Positions 1-8,600 of a stretch of 12,417 nucleotides of DNA are shown here, piece after piece. Position numbers and translations under genes: made by a program. The first letter of the stretch is position 1. Each line of letters opens with the position of its first letter. The stretch lies in NCBI GenBank assembly GCA_012798935.1, contig JAAZMG010000140.1, positions 1 to 12,417 on the forward strand, read 5' to 3'. This DNA is from Tissierellia bacterium. Lineage in GTDB: Bacteria; Bacillota; Clostridia; Tissierellales; Tepidimicrobiaceae. The notes below the pieces were generated by a model, which ran no database searches, was not told the origin of the DNA, and saw nothing but the letters and a program-made list of their open reading frames with translations.

Positions 1-1143
1 ATATTTGAAAAATGGGCTAAAAACAATAGGCTTATGTATTCTAATATTAAGGACCGATTAATAAGTGATGTCGTTATTAATAATCCCAAGAAGGATAATT
101 TCTTTAAACGTGTTAAAATTCATCAATTAGATGATACCCAGTTTCAAGCAAGGCTAGTAAATGAGATTAGAGAACAATACGAGAACTTACCACAACGAGG
201 AACAGTGGCAATCTTGGTTAGAGAAAACAAAGAAGCTCAGGAAGTTGTTGATATAGGGAAAAAGAATGGTCTTAATATAGAATATAAAAATACAGGTGGT
301 TTATACCAAGCGGAGTCAACTCTAGATTTTTATAAATTAGTCTTGGCCCTACAAAATAATAAGAGCCCTAAGTACCTTATCAACTTGTATGATACAAATT
401 ATATATGTGATAGTCTTGATATCAAAGGTATTTTTATGCACAGAGGAAAAGATAGAGAATTATATGATTTTATTATGAAGAGCTGGCCTCTAGAAAACTG
501 GGATAAGTATATAGAAAATTTCAAGAGGGATACCGCATTGAAGGTATTAAGAGAGATAGTATATGAACTAAGACCTTGGGATATCTATGGAGAAAAGTAT
601 GATGAAAACAGAGAAAAAAGAAAGATATACTATAAGCAGAACTTAGATTTGCTATTCGAGGAATTTTCCGTAGCTAAAAAAACTGATTATTTAACTTTAA
701 ATAAATTGGAGAATTTCCTGAGAATAATGATTACTACTCGTCAGCAGGAAGAGGCTGCTACTATGGACTTGGAGGAGGAAGGCAAGAACATTATATGTAC
801 GACAGTCCACGGTGCTAAGGGTCTGGAATATCATACAGTAATATTGCCATATACAAACAAGGATGTATCCGGTGTCAGAAAAGGCGGACCATATAATTTT
901 CTAGTCATAGATGATGAAGAAAGCCAAAAGATAAAAATAGGGTATAGAATCAAGGGACTTAATCCAGGCAGTGTAATGAAAAATGCTTATTTTGAAACAG
1001 AAAATATTGATGATAGGGAATATAGGCTCAAAGAGGAAACAAGGATTTTATATGTTGCTTTGACAAGAGCAATCAAAAACCTAGTAATCTTTGAATACGA
1101 TAAAAATAAGAATAAGGAGAGTTGGCAGAATTATTTAGAGTAG
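1..1143 (+). CDS. UvrD/AddA-family superfamily 1 DNA helicase, C-terminal part (5'-truncated by window)
   Basis: The reading frame is open from base 1, so the first in-frame ATG at 34 is probably internal and the gene begins upstream. The 380 residues seen hold the second half of an SF1A (UvrD/Rep/AddA) ATP-dependent 3'-5' DNA helicase. A motif IV-like segment is GTVAILVREN (about 200-230). Motif V is TTVHGAKGLEY (about 799-831), and motif VI is LYVALTRAIKNLVIF (about 1048-1092), which carries the arginine finger. The Walker A and DExx motifs must lie upstream of the window. Only about 17 residues follow motif VI, so the C-terminal PD-(D/E)XK nuclease domain found in AddA and RecB is absent. 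The next gene starts 8 nt downstream and encodes an AddB-like protein, so the two probably form an AddAB-like complex acting on DNA ends. The helicase family is certain; closer kinship to AddA than to plain UvrD is inferred mainly from that neighbour. Confidence 0.9.
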   Translation: MFEKWAKNNRLMYSNIKDRLISDVVINNPKKDNFFKRVKIHQLDDTQFQARLVNEIREQYENLPQRGTVAILVRENKEAQEVVDIGKKNGLNIEYKNTGGLYQAESTLDFYKLVLALQNNKSPKYLINLYDTNYICDSLDIKGIFMHRGKDRELYDFIMKSWPLENWDKYIENFKRDTALKVLREIVYELRPWDIYGEKYDENREKRKIYYKQNLDLLFEEFSVAKKTDYLTLNKLENFLRIMITTRQQEEAATMDLEEEGKNIICTTVHGAKGLEYHTVILPYTNKDVSGVRKGGPYNFLVIDDEESQKIKIGYRIKGLNPGSVMKNAYFETENIDDREYRLKEETRILYVALTRAIKNLVIFEYDKNKNKESWQNYLE

Positions 1144-1147
1144 GTGG
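1142..1147 (+). promoter_or_regulatory. Shine-Dalgarno site that favours the ATG at 1152
   Basis: AGGTGG overlaps the stop codon of the upstream helicase and lies 4 nt before the ATG at 1152. The alternative TTG at 1122 has AAGGAG at 1114-1119, only 2 nt away, which is too close for good initiation. The ATG is therefore the preferred start of the AddB-like gene. Confidence 0.55.
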
Positions 1148-1151
1148 TAAA

Positions 1152-3896
1152 ATGAAGATATATACTTATAGAGACCCTTTTAATTTGAAAAGTGAAGAGT
1201 TTTGGAAAGAAATATCGCAGTATCCCAACTTATGTGTTTCCCAAACCCTTGTATTAGGATTAACACAGAATCCAAAGAGGAATTATGTTAGATCGGACTA
1301 CAATTATATATATACCATAGATAAACTAATTGATCAGTTATATGGTTCATGGACTGACGATCCACCTAATGATATAAAACAGTTTATTTCGTATTCTAAT
1401 GAGATAAATCAGATAGAGGATCCAAATATACGTAATACATTTCAATTTAATAGATCGTCTGTAGTACAATCTATTAGAATGTTAATAGAATTGGGGATTT
1501 CTCCTGAAGAAATACCGAATTTAGAACAGGATTCAATGAATATCTTCAGGACTATATATTCAAATTTATCAAAGGAAGACTGTTGGAATGTACTTAATAA
1601 GATAAAAGTAGACAAAAGCGTACTTAAAAAAGCATTTGAAGATTTATTAGAGGAGGAAATTGATGAATTAAAAAAAAATAATCCTCAAGATAAAAACCTA
1701 CAAGATCTCTGTAAGATTAAGGAAGATCCCGAGTCTATCAAAATGGATAAGATAGTTATACATGGAGTACATAAGTTTACTCCCATGATCACTAGATTTA
1801 TTAATGATCTAAGATCTGCTGGTGTTGAAATCATCTTTATTATTAATTATATAGATGAATTTGAGAGAATATACGAAACCTGGCGGGAAGTGTATAGATG
1901 GACTGGCCTAGAGATACCCAAAAGTAGCCGGACAGGCATCAGCAAAAACAATTTGGGTGAGGCAATAGCATGCTTATTAGAGGGTGAAATTAAAAACTAT
2001 TACAAAGAACATATCGAGTTCATAAAATTTGACAACATAAGTTCATTCTGTGACTATATTTCTGAAGTGTATAGTGAAGTTGACACTTCAAAATTACGTA
2101 AAAATGACAAAAGATCAAGAATTTTCAATATGAGGCAACAGTTCTATATAGTAAATACAGAAGAGGTTAATAACATACTGAAACAATATCATCCTGAGCA
2201 ATTTGGGAATAGGCATTTTTTAGCGTATCCCATCGGACAGTTTATACTTAGTCTCTACAATATGTGGGATGATAAGTTAGCAACCTTAAAAATAGACGGA
2301 AATCACCTTAAGGAATGCTTGTCTATCGGTTTCTTTCAACAACCAAATAGACCAAATCCTCTTGAAATATATAGGAAGATAGAGTTTTATTATGAGCATT
2401 TAAGCATTGAGGACAATTATACAATAGACAAGTTATTAGATAAGCTAAAAATCTTAAAAGATAATATACATGAATTAGATAAACGCGAATCAGTTAAGAA
2501 GTCTAGCTCCTTAATAAGGAGATTTGCCATGTACACTTTGACTATAGAAGAAGTAGATTATTTTATCGATGTAATAAATTTGATTTTGAAGACAAGTAAA
2601 AAGTTATTTGGAGATGGCCACAATAAGGTAAACTTTAAAGAGCATTATTCCAAATTGATAGAAATATTAACTGAAGGGGATTTTGACCCAAGTTATTTAA
2701 TAGAAGAAGAAAAGAAGATGATAGAGGATATAAAATATAGAATTTCTCTAATAGAGGATGAGGATATAGAATTTGAAGGTTCTATAGAAGATCTTAAAGA
2801 GTCATTGCATTTCTATTTAGCCAGAGTAGAATCTAAAGAAGAGCGAAAGGATCAATCTTCGTGGATTGCTAGGAATTTTGAACAATTGGACGGTGGTGTA
2901 CTGTTAAAAGATGCTACCAGAACTGGTAGAGCATATCACATAGGTCTTGTGGGAGATCTAGATATGAACATTACAACAAGAGATTTGCTGCCTTGGCCAT
3001 TGACTGAGGAGTTTTTTACAAAGAATAGATTTGGGAACAAGAATTATATCGCAACTATAACTTCCTTCAAGGAATATAGGAATTTTATAAGATATTCCCT
3101 TTTCTATGCAACTTATTTCTTGGATAAAAAAATTATTATCAGCTATGTAGAAAATCGCAAGGAAGAAAAGAATAAGCCGTATTATATATTAGATATATTG
3201 GGATTAGATGCAGAAAGGTATGATGACAGGAAAAGTAAGATTTTTAGGAAACGCCTCAGACCACGTGTAGAGAATAAGATTTCTCTACCTATTAGCCTTC
3301 AAAGCACAAAGGATGAGGCCAGAAACTTTTTATTTTGTAGATATAAATATTTAATAGAAGAAGTAATCCAAGGAGGAACTTATTTTGAGAGCGAATACCA
3401 TCAAAATTTATACTACAAGACTATGTTGTTTTTAAATTCATGGGAAAAGCTTCAAGGCAAAGATATTAGTTTGGTTGAGGATGTTGTTAAAAAAACAAAT
3501 TTGGAACTAAAGAAATATTTCGATTCTTGGAGTGAAATTAACTTCATAGATGCGGAGAATAAGGCTATTGATGAAATTAAAAAAAGACAGATCCAGAGAG
3601 ATCAGTACGGGGACTATCGCGTAAGAGTTATGAAGGATCGAAATGATGATTATATTGAAACGAGAAGGAAATTCATTTATGCAAAGATAGATCAAAAAGG
3701 AGAAAAGACACAGGAGAAAGGCAGACAAAATCTAATAAGAGAAGTAATGTATTTACCATATGAACATGACATACAAAACGAAATATATAATTTTATTAAT
3801 TATAATGAAGGCATTGAAAAGAATCAGGAAATTGAGAAATGCGAATATTGTGCCCAAAATAATTTGTGTTTGTATGGATTTAGGGAGAATGAATAA
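1152..3896 (+). CDS. AddB/RecC-like protein: inactive helicase fold plus C-terminal Fe-S nuclease-like domain
   Basis: This 914-residue protein resembles the AddB subunit of AddAB helicase-nucleases, which are usually about 1150 residues. No GxGKT/S Walker A is visible at the N-terminus, so it is probably not an active helicase. Residues about 198-260 (DKIVIHGVHKFTP onward) resemble the AddB segment that follows motif II. Residues about 580-640, with RAYHIGLVGDLD and LLPWPL, resemble the AddB/RecC region holding 'iLGl..g.fP'. The following FRNFIRYSLFYAT-type helical stretch matches the motif VI area. The C-terminal region has Cys729 (FCRYKY) and Cys897-x2-Cys900-x5-Cys906, the spacing of the AddB/Cas4 4Fe-4S cluster. 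A histidine (EYH) follows the first cysteine as in this nuclease family, but I cannot find the expected GrIDRiD...DyK catalytic core between the cysteine blocks. The nuclease may therefore be dead or highly diverged. The stop codon overlaps the next start by 1 nt. The start at TTG 1122 would add 10 residues. Confidence 0.75.
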   Translation: MKIYTYRDPFNLKSEEFWKEISQYPNLCVSQTLVLGLTQNPKRNYVRSDYNYIYTIDKLIDQLYGSWTDDPPNDIKQFISYSNEINQIEDPNIRNTFQFNRSSVVQSIRMLIELGISPEEIPNLEQDSMNIFRTIYSNLSKEDCWNVLNKIKVDKSVLKKAFEDLLEEEIDELKKNNPQDKNLQDLCKIKEDPESIKMDKIVIHGVHKFTPMITRFINDLRSAGVEIIFIINYIDEFERIYETWREVYRWTGLEIPKSSRTGISKNNLGEAIACLLEGEIKNYYKEHIEFIKFDNISSFCDYISEVYSEVDTSKLRKNDKRSRIFNMRQQFYIVNTEEVNNILKQYHPEQFGNRHFLAYPIGQFILSLYNMWDDKLATLKIDGNHLKECLSIGFFQQPNRPNPLEIYRKIEFYYEHLSIEDNYTIDKLLDKLKILKDNIHELDKRESVKKSSSLIRRFAMYTLTIEEVDYFIDVINLILKTSKKLFGDGHNKVNFKEHYSKLIEILTEGDFDPSYLIEEEKKMIEDIKYRISLIEDEDIEFEGSIEDLKESLHFYLARVESKEERKDQSSWIARNFEQLDGGVLLKDATRTGRAYHIGLVGDLDMNITTRDLLPWPLTEEFFTKNRFGNKNYIATITSFKEYRNFIRYSLFYATYFLDKKIIISYVENRKEEKNKPYYILDILGLDAERYDDRKSKIFRKRLRPRVENKISLPISLQSTKDEARNFLFCRYKYLIEEVIQGGTYFESEYHQNLYYKTMLFLNSWEKLQGKDISLVEDVVKKTNLELKKYFDSWSEINFIDAENKAIDEIKKRQIQRDQYGDYRVRVMKDRNDDYIETRRKFIYAKIDQKGEKTQEKGRQNLIREVMYLPYEHDIQNEIYNFINYNEGIEKNQEIEKCEYCAQNNLCLYGFRENE

Positions 3897-4474
3897 TGAG
3901 TAGATTTTTAATTTTAGGTTGTAATAAAATTAGAGATAGGGATTGCATGATAGCTTATAAATATGATTCAGATGAATTTGTTATAGTTCGGTCCCAAAAT
4001 ATGGAGGCAATAACTGAAATAAAAGATATTGACCTATTTAGTGTGATAAAGGCACAAACCAGAGAAGTATATCCACAGATATATGATATGTTGTCCCTGC
4101 CTATAATGATCGGTGTAGAACATCAAGAAAGGGCTATCCAAATATTAGAGAATTATTCAAAGTCTATTGTTACATTCATAAAACCCTATAATGAAGATAG
4201 AGTTTCCTTAATCAAAGTGGACAATATTCGTGAAATAAGAATGGAAGCAAATAGGTACAGTATTGTTTTTGAATCCAAATCGTTATTAAAACGATATGAA
4301 CTGTGCGATAAAAGAGTCGTAAGATATATAGATTCTTTTGATGTACATAAAAGAAAGGATTGCATTTATAACCTTATAAGATATATGAATCAAGATAATG
4401 TAAACACCTACTTTATTCTATTTAAAAACTATTCCAAAAGGAATCCACAAGTATTATTAATACATTCTCTCTAG
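3896..4474 (+). CDS. Uncharacterised 192-residue protein
   Basis: I do not recognise this family. The start is well supported: AGGGAG at 3882-3887 lies 8 nt before the ATG, and the ATG overlaps the upstream TAA by 1 nt, which suggests translational coupling to the AddB-like gene. The protein is soluble in appearance, with no signal peptide or membrane segment. It begins with a short hydrophobic strand (RFLILGCNK) and is rich in alternating hydrophobic and charged residues, consistent with a mixed alpha/beta fold. The C-terminal third is basic (Lys/Arg-rich around VHKRKDC and NYSKRNP), which could suit nucleic acid or partner binding, though this is only inference. It lies directly between the AddB-like gene and the Hsp70-like gene and may be an accessory subunit of either. 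It has no helicase or nuclease motif and cannot supply the missing catalytic residues of its neighbour in any way I can see. Confidence 0.85.
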   Translation: MSRFLILGCNKIRDRDCMIAYKYDSDEFVIVRSQNMEAITEIKDIDLFSVIKAQTREVYPQIYDMLSLPIMIGVEHQERAIQILENYSKSIVTFIKPYNEDRVSLIKVDNIREIRMEANRYSIVFESKSLLKRYELCDKRVVRYIDSFDVHKRKDCIYNLIRYMNQDNVNTYFILFKNYSKRNPQVLLIHSL

Positions 4475-4477
4475 AAC

Positions 4478-4487
4478 AGGGGGTGAG
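4478..4487 (+). promoter_or_regulatory. Strong Shine-Dalgarno site for the Hsp70-like gene
   Basis: AGGGGGTGAG is a near-perfect complement to the 3' end of 16S rRNA (AGGAGGTGA with one change). It serves either the ATG at 4490 or the adjacent in-frame ATG at 4493, and the site alone does not decide between them. Confidence 0.6.
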
Positions 4488-4489
4488 AA

Positions 4490-5629
4490 ATGATGGAGCA
4501 AATATATACATTGTTTTACAAGAGCAAAGAAATAGTATTTTCCCAGGGGAGTAGTATTGATAAGTTGCAAAGGATTAGAGAGGTAGACTTTCTGGATATA
4601 TGTCAAGAGATCTTGGATAAATTGCCCAAGGATCAACAAATAGTTATTGTATTTGATGAAGATATAGAGATGTATGAAAGCTTATATATAATAAGCTTCT
4701 TGAAGAATAAAGGTTATAAACTTAATACATATGATAAGTATCAATGCATTCTATTTAGTTACATAAATAGTTTATGGGGATCAACTAAAAAGGAAATATG
4801 TCCCATATGGGATGAAAAGATTTTTCTCATCATGGATTTAGAGACTAATGATATAAATATCAGTTTTCTAAAAGTATCTAATAATCCAGAGAATCTAGTC
4901 GTAGAGCAATTAACTCAAGGTAGAGAATATGTATTAGTAGGTGAGATAGGTATTAAGGAGTATTTAGAAACTAGTAGAACAAATGATATTTATGAAGACC
5001 TGGCTGAGCATTATGTCAATTTAGAAATCAAAGATGCCATAGAAAGGCATTATATTAAAAATATAGAGATGTTAGAAGATATCTATATAGATATGATCAT
5101 TTTATGCGGGGATTTTTGGGAGTATCCTTTCTTAATGCAGTATATAAAAAGCAAGTTTAATTTAGAGAATACGGAAATTATGCCTAAGGATAAAGAAGAT
5201 AGAGAAGTGCTAAAGGGAGGATTAATCAGTGAGAAAATTCGGCAGGGATTAATTAGAATGCCTTTCAATAAAGAGGGAATTCAATATTTCGGTAATACTT
5301 TATCAATAGTACAAATGTATGGTGATAGACCCCTAGATAATAGGACAATTATACTGGAGAATAATGATATATTGCCAAGAGAATTTAGTTCTAGGGTCAA
5401 GGTTGAAAAGGCCTTAGAGTATCCATTAGTATTTAAGTTAGAAGCAGACAATATGCAAAATCCACCAAAAACAGTATGTATCAAGATAGATTTTCCCTTT
5501 GTTTATAAATATGATGAAATTATTATTCGTGGGGTGGCAAAAAAGCAAGAAATCATATGGGTAGATTATTCATTAGAACACCCTAAAAGTAATAGCATTA
5601 TATCAGGGAGATTGTTGATTGACAAATAA
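4490..5629 (+). CDS. Divergent Hsp70/actin-fold ATPase-like protein
   Basis: This 379-residue protein shows the order of elements of an Hsp70 (DnaK) chaperone, in shortened and degenerate form. Residues about 50-91 (QQIVIVFDEDIE, then FLKNKGYKL and ILFSYINS) correspond to the DnaK stretch 'vitvPa.f...qr', 'AGl.v' and 'EptAAAlay'. Residues 111-129 (IMDLETNDINISFLKV) match the phosphate-2 loop DLGGGTFDvSil, but the glycines are replaced. Residues 203-223 (IILCGDFWEYPFLMQYIKSKF, minus its last residue in the core) match the adenosine loop 'vlvGGssriP.v...l'. Residues about 246-270 match 'AvarGAaiqa' and the linker. Residues about 285-375, starting with TIILENNDILP, match the start of the substrate-binding beta domain ('liprNt.iP'). 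The N-terminal GIDLGTT loop is not evident; the protein starts with a diverged IYTLFYKSKE strand. Full DnaK is about 610 residues; the helical lid is missing. ATP binding is therefore doubtful. Likely role: a client- or partner-binding scaffold within the system. Confidence 0.68.
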   Translation: MMEQIYTLFYKSKEIVFSQGSSIDKLQRIREVDFLDICQEILDKLPKDQQIVIVFDEDIEMYESLYIISFLKNKGYKLNTYDKYQCILFSYINSLWGSTKKEICPIWDEKIFLIMDLETNDINISFLKVSNNPENLVVEQLTQGREYVLVGEIGIKEYLETSRTNDIYEDLAEHYVNLEIKDAIERHYIKNIEMLEDIYIDMIILCGDFWEYPFLMQYIKSKFNLENTEIMPKDKEDREVLKGGLISEKIRQGLIRMPFNKEGIQYFGNTLSIVQMYGDRPLDNRTIILENNDILPREFSSRVKVEKALEYPLVFKLEADNMQNPPKTVCIKIDFPFVYKYDEIIIRGVAKKQEIIWVDYSLEHPKSNSIISGRLLIDK

Positions 5630-5633
5630 CTAT

Positions 5634-5644
5634 GGGGTGAGGGG
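5634..5644 (+). promoter_or_regulatory. G-rich ribosome binding site of the SNF2-like gene
   Basis: GGGGTGAGGGG fills the 21-nt gap after the Hsp70-like gene. Its GAGGGG end sits 6 nt before the ATG at 5651, which supports that start. No promoter or terminator fits into the gap. Confidence 0.6.
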
Positions 5645-5650
5645 ATAGCT

Positions 5651-8600
5651 ATGGGTTTTTGTGTAGGAAATTATGTAAGATGTCCGGTTGATGATGATAG
5701 GATCAACCCTAGGGAATTTTTGATCGGTCAAGTAATCGCATTGAATAATCAAACGGATGAGATCACTGTAAGATTTCACGACATATACGATAAAAATCAA
5801 TTCTTTGAAGATGCTCCTGATACAATGAAATACTACTTGAATGAAGTAGAACGGTGTCATATCAGGAGTGGAAGCAAAGCTATATATAAGAATGAATATG
5901 CATGTAACATTATTAAATTAAAGAGCAGCAAGGATAACAATTACTTTTATTACTATATAGAGCCTATAAATGGAAATGGGAGAATAACTGTTGTCTGTGA
6001 AAAAGATCTATATGTACAATATGATGATGGAGATTATAGTCCGGTTAGGCAACTAATTAATTATGAGTTACATAATCCTGCCTGGTACAAGAATAGATCA
6101 ATAGTATCCAGCTCAATTAATGCTATTAAGAATTCGCCCGCTGGATTCGAATTGTTGTTAGGCTCTAGAGTTTATCTTTTCTCGCATCAAATGGATACTA
6201 TAATAAGAGGTATCACAGGGGAATGCTGCAGAATTATGCTTGCTGATGAAGTAGGATTAGGTAAGACTATAGAGGCGTGTGTAATTTTAAAGGGACTGAT
6301 GCAAAGGAATAATAGATTTAGCTGTATTATTGTGGTGCCTAGATCTTTGGTTAACCAATGGAAAAACGAACTTTCATATAAATTTTGGCTGGAGGTACCA
6401 ATATGGGAACCTTCAAGCTGGACTCCAATTAAGGATAAATTAATTTTGGTGGCTATTGAGGACATAGAAGAGTATATAGATAGATTTGGGGATTCAAACT
6501 GGGATATGTGTATAGTAGATGAAACTCATAGGCTGCTTAACCAAAAAAGTTATTATGATGCAATACATAGGATAAGCAACCAAGTAGATAATATACTCCT
6601 TTTATCTGCTACTCCTATACAGCAAAGAAAAACCGAGTATTTATCTTTGTTAAAGCTACTAAGCCCTCAGAAGTACAAGGATATATCAGAAAATGAATTT
6701 GATGAGTTGATAAACAAGAGTAGAGCTATCAAAGATAAAGTGTATATGTTAACTAAAGATATAAAGTACTATTATGAAGATGAATTATGGGACGAATATA
6801 TCGAAGAATTGGTAGATTTGAATTTAATATTGCAAGATAGTATCTTAGAGAATCTAATAAAGAACATAGATATATCCAGTGAAGATAAGGGATTAGAGAT
6901 CATTAAAATAGCCCTAGCATATATATCTAATACCTATGAAATTGAAAGAAATATTATACGAAACAGAAGGATTGAACTATCAGATTCCATGTCTGCTAGA
7001 ACTAAGAAAGTGATATCCTATCCTATGATGGATTCAAAATATAATTTCTATGAGCTAGAGGTCTATGATAAGCTAGTAGAATACTTGGAGATCTATAAAG
7101 ATGAGCGTAGGCGATTAGGTAAGCCTATAAGTATGAAGTATATAAAAGATATGATCTCTGCAATGTTAAGCTCGCCGTGGGCTTTGGAAATCTTAGTGGA
7201 AAAAAGGATTAACCTAATAAATATAGATGTTCAGGAGTCTTATTACAATGACTTAGATAATTTGAAAGAACTGCAGATATTGGTAAATAGGTGGAAGAGA
7301 GAAAGTGAAAAAGAGCTAGAAGAAATGGACTATTATGAGGATTATCCAGAGCTCATAAAAGGAAGATTATTAAAAGCAATAGACTATTTAGATGAAAATT
7401 TTACTCAAGAAAAGGTTGTCATATTTAGTCAGTGGACTAAGACTGCAGAGGTTTTTGAGAAGTATCTAAAAAGAAAAGTAGGAGATCAATATGTAGTCAG
7501 CTTTTATAACGGCAAATCAGTTGGTGAACTAGAAGCTGCCGTAGATAGGTTTCAAGGCGAAAGGGACTGCAGATTCCTGGTCTGTGATAGCCTAGGGGGC
7601 GAAGGCAGAAATTTTCAAATGGCTGATGCCATCCTACACCTAGATCTACCTTGGAGCCCAATAGACCTAGAGCAAAGAATAGGAAGATTAGACAGGATAG
7701 GGAGACAGAAGTCTAAAGATGTTCTATCTATTGTATTGATATCAGAAGACACTATTGAATCTGATCTATATAATATCTGGGACAAGGGATTAAATATCTT
7801 TAGTGAATCCTTGAGTGGAATCGAGATAGCATTAAACGATGTAGAGAATGAAATTAGTGATGCCCTTCTATTTGATATCAAATACGGATTAAAGGATTCC
7901 GTAAATTCTATGGCCAATAGCATAGCTAGAATGAGAGAGGAAGTGGAAAAAGAAAGATATTTTGATTATGCAAAAAGATTAGATCCGAATAGGGATAGAA
8001 AGTTAAAGGAATTAGTCCGAAGATTTGATAGTGATGGGGGAAAACAGCTAAGAGCTACAATGGGAGCTTGGGCTAGTATGGTTGGTTTATCCTCCAGAAA
8101 AAGTACTGTATTAAATAGTAAGGGTGAAGAGGATACAATAATAACATATATACCAGAAGATTTCAAAATAAATGCAGCCAAGGTAGCAATGTTTAATCCC
8201 CCTGATACCAAGGAGGCTTTAAAAAGGTCGAGAAATAAGAGGGAGTTACGGGGAACATTTTCTACAGATATAGCAGTAAATAGAGAAGACTTAATATTCT
8301 TTGCACCAGGAGAGTCAATATTCGACTCCATAACGGAAAGTGCACAGAGTTCATATAGAGGTAGGGCCTGTGCTTTTGCCATAAAGGCAGATTTCGAGTG
8401 GGTAGGATTGGTCTTTAAATGGAATACAAATTTCAACCTAGACTATTTGCTAGATCAAGGTCATAAAGAGAGTGCAAAATTTGACATAAGTGATTATCTG
8501 TTAATAGATCAGTTTACTACCTTGCATCCGCTGCTCAAGTCATGTAAGGATGTTGATGAGAGATTAGTCAGGAAAAGATTAGAGGATTGGATCAATGAGG

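Noticed and set aside
3507..3728. A short hydrophobic minus-strand open frame that looks like a membrane peptide.
   Set aside because: Its hydrophobicity follows from being antisense to a Lys/Glu-rich coding stretch of the AddB-like gene; no ribosome binding site was seen.
1..3896. Housekeeping addA-addB recombination genes.
   Set aside because: The helicase lacks AddA's nuclease domain, the AddB-like protein is short and lacks visible catalytic motifs, and the genes run into an accessory-type operon and not the usual addBA neighbourhood.
4400..4495. A possible terminator or promoter between the 192-residue gene and the Hsp70-like gene.
   Set aside because: The gap is 15 nt and is filled by the ribosome binding site; no stem-loop with a T-run was seen.
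5630..5860. A minus-strand open frame covering the gap before the SNF2-like gene.
   Set aside because: It overlaps the real start and ribosome binding site of the SNF2-like gene on the other strand and has no supporting features.
7615..7923. A 102-codon open frame on the minus strand.
   Set aside because: It is antisense to helicase motifs V and VI of the SNF2-like gene, and its composition is what the complement of that coding frame would give.
7966..8436. A 156-codon open frame on the minus strand.
   Set aside because: It lies wholly inside the SNF2-like gene, has no ribosome binding site or recognisable protein features, and reads as a shadow of the coding frame.
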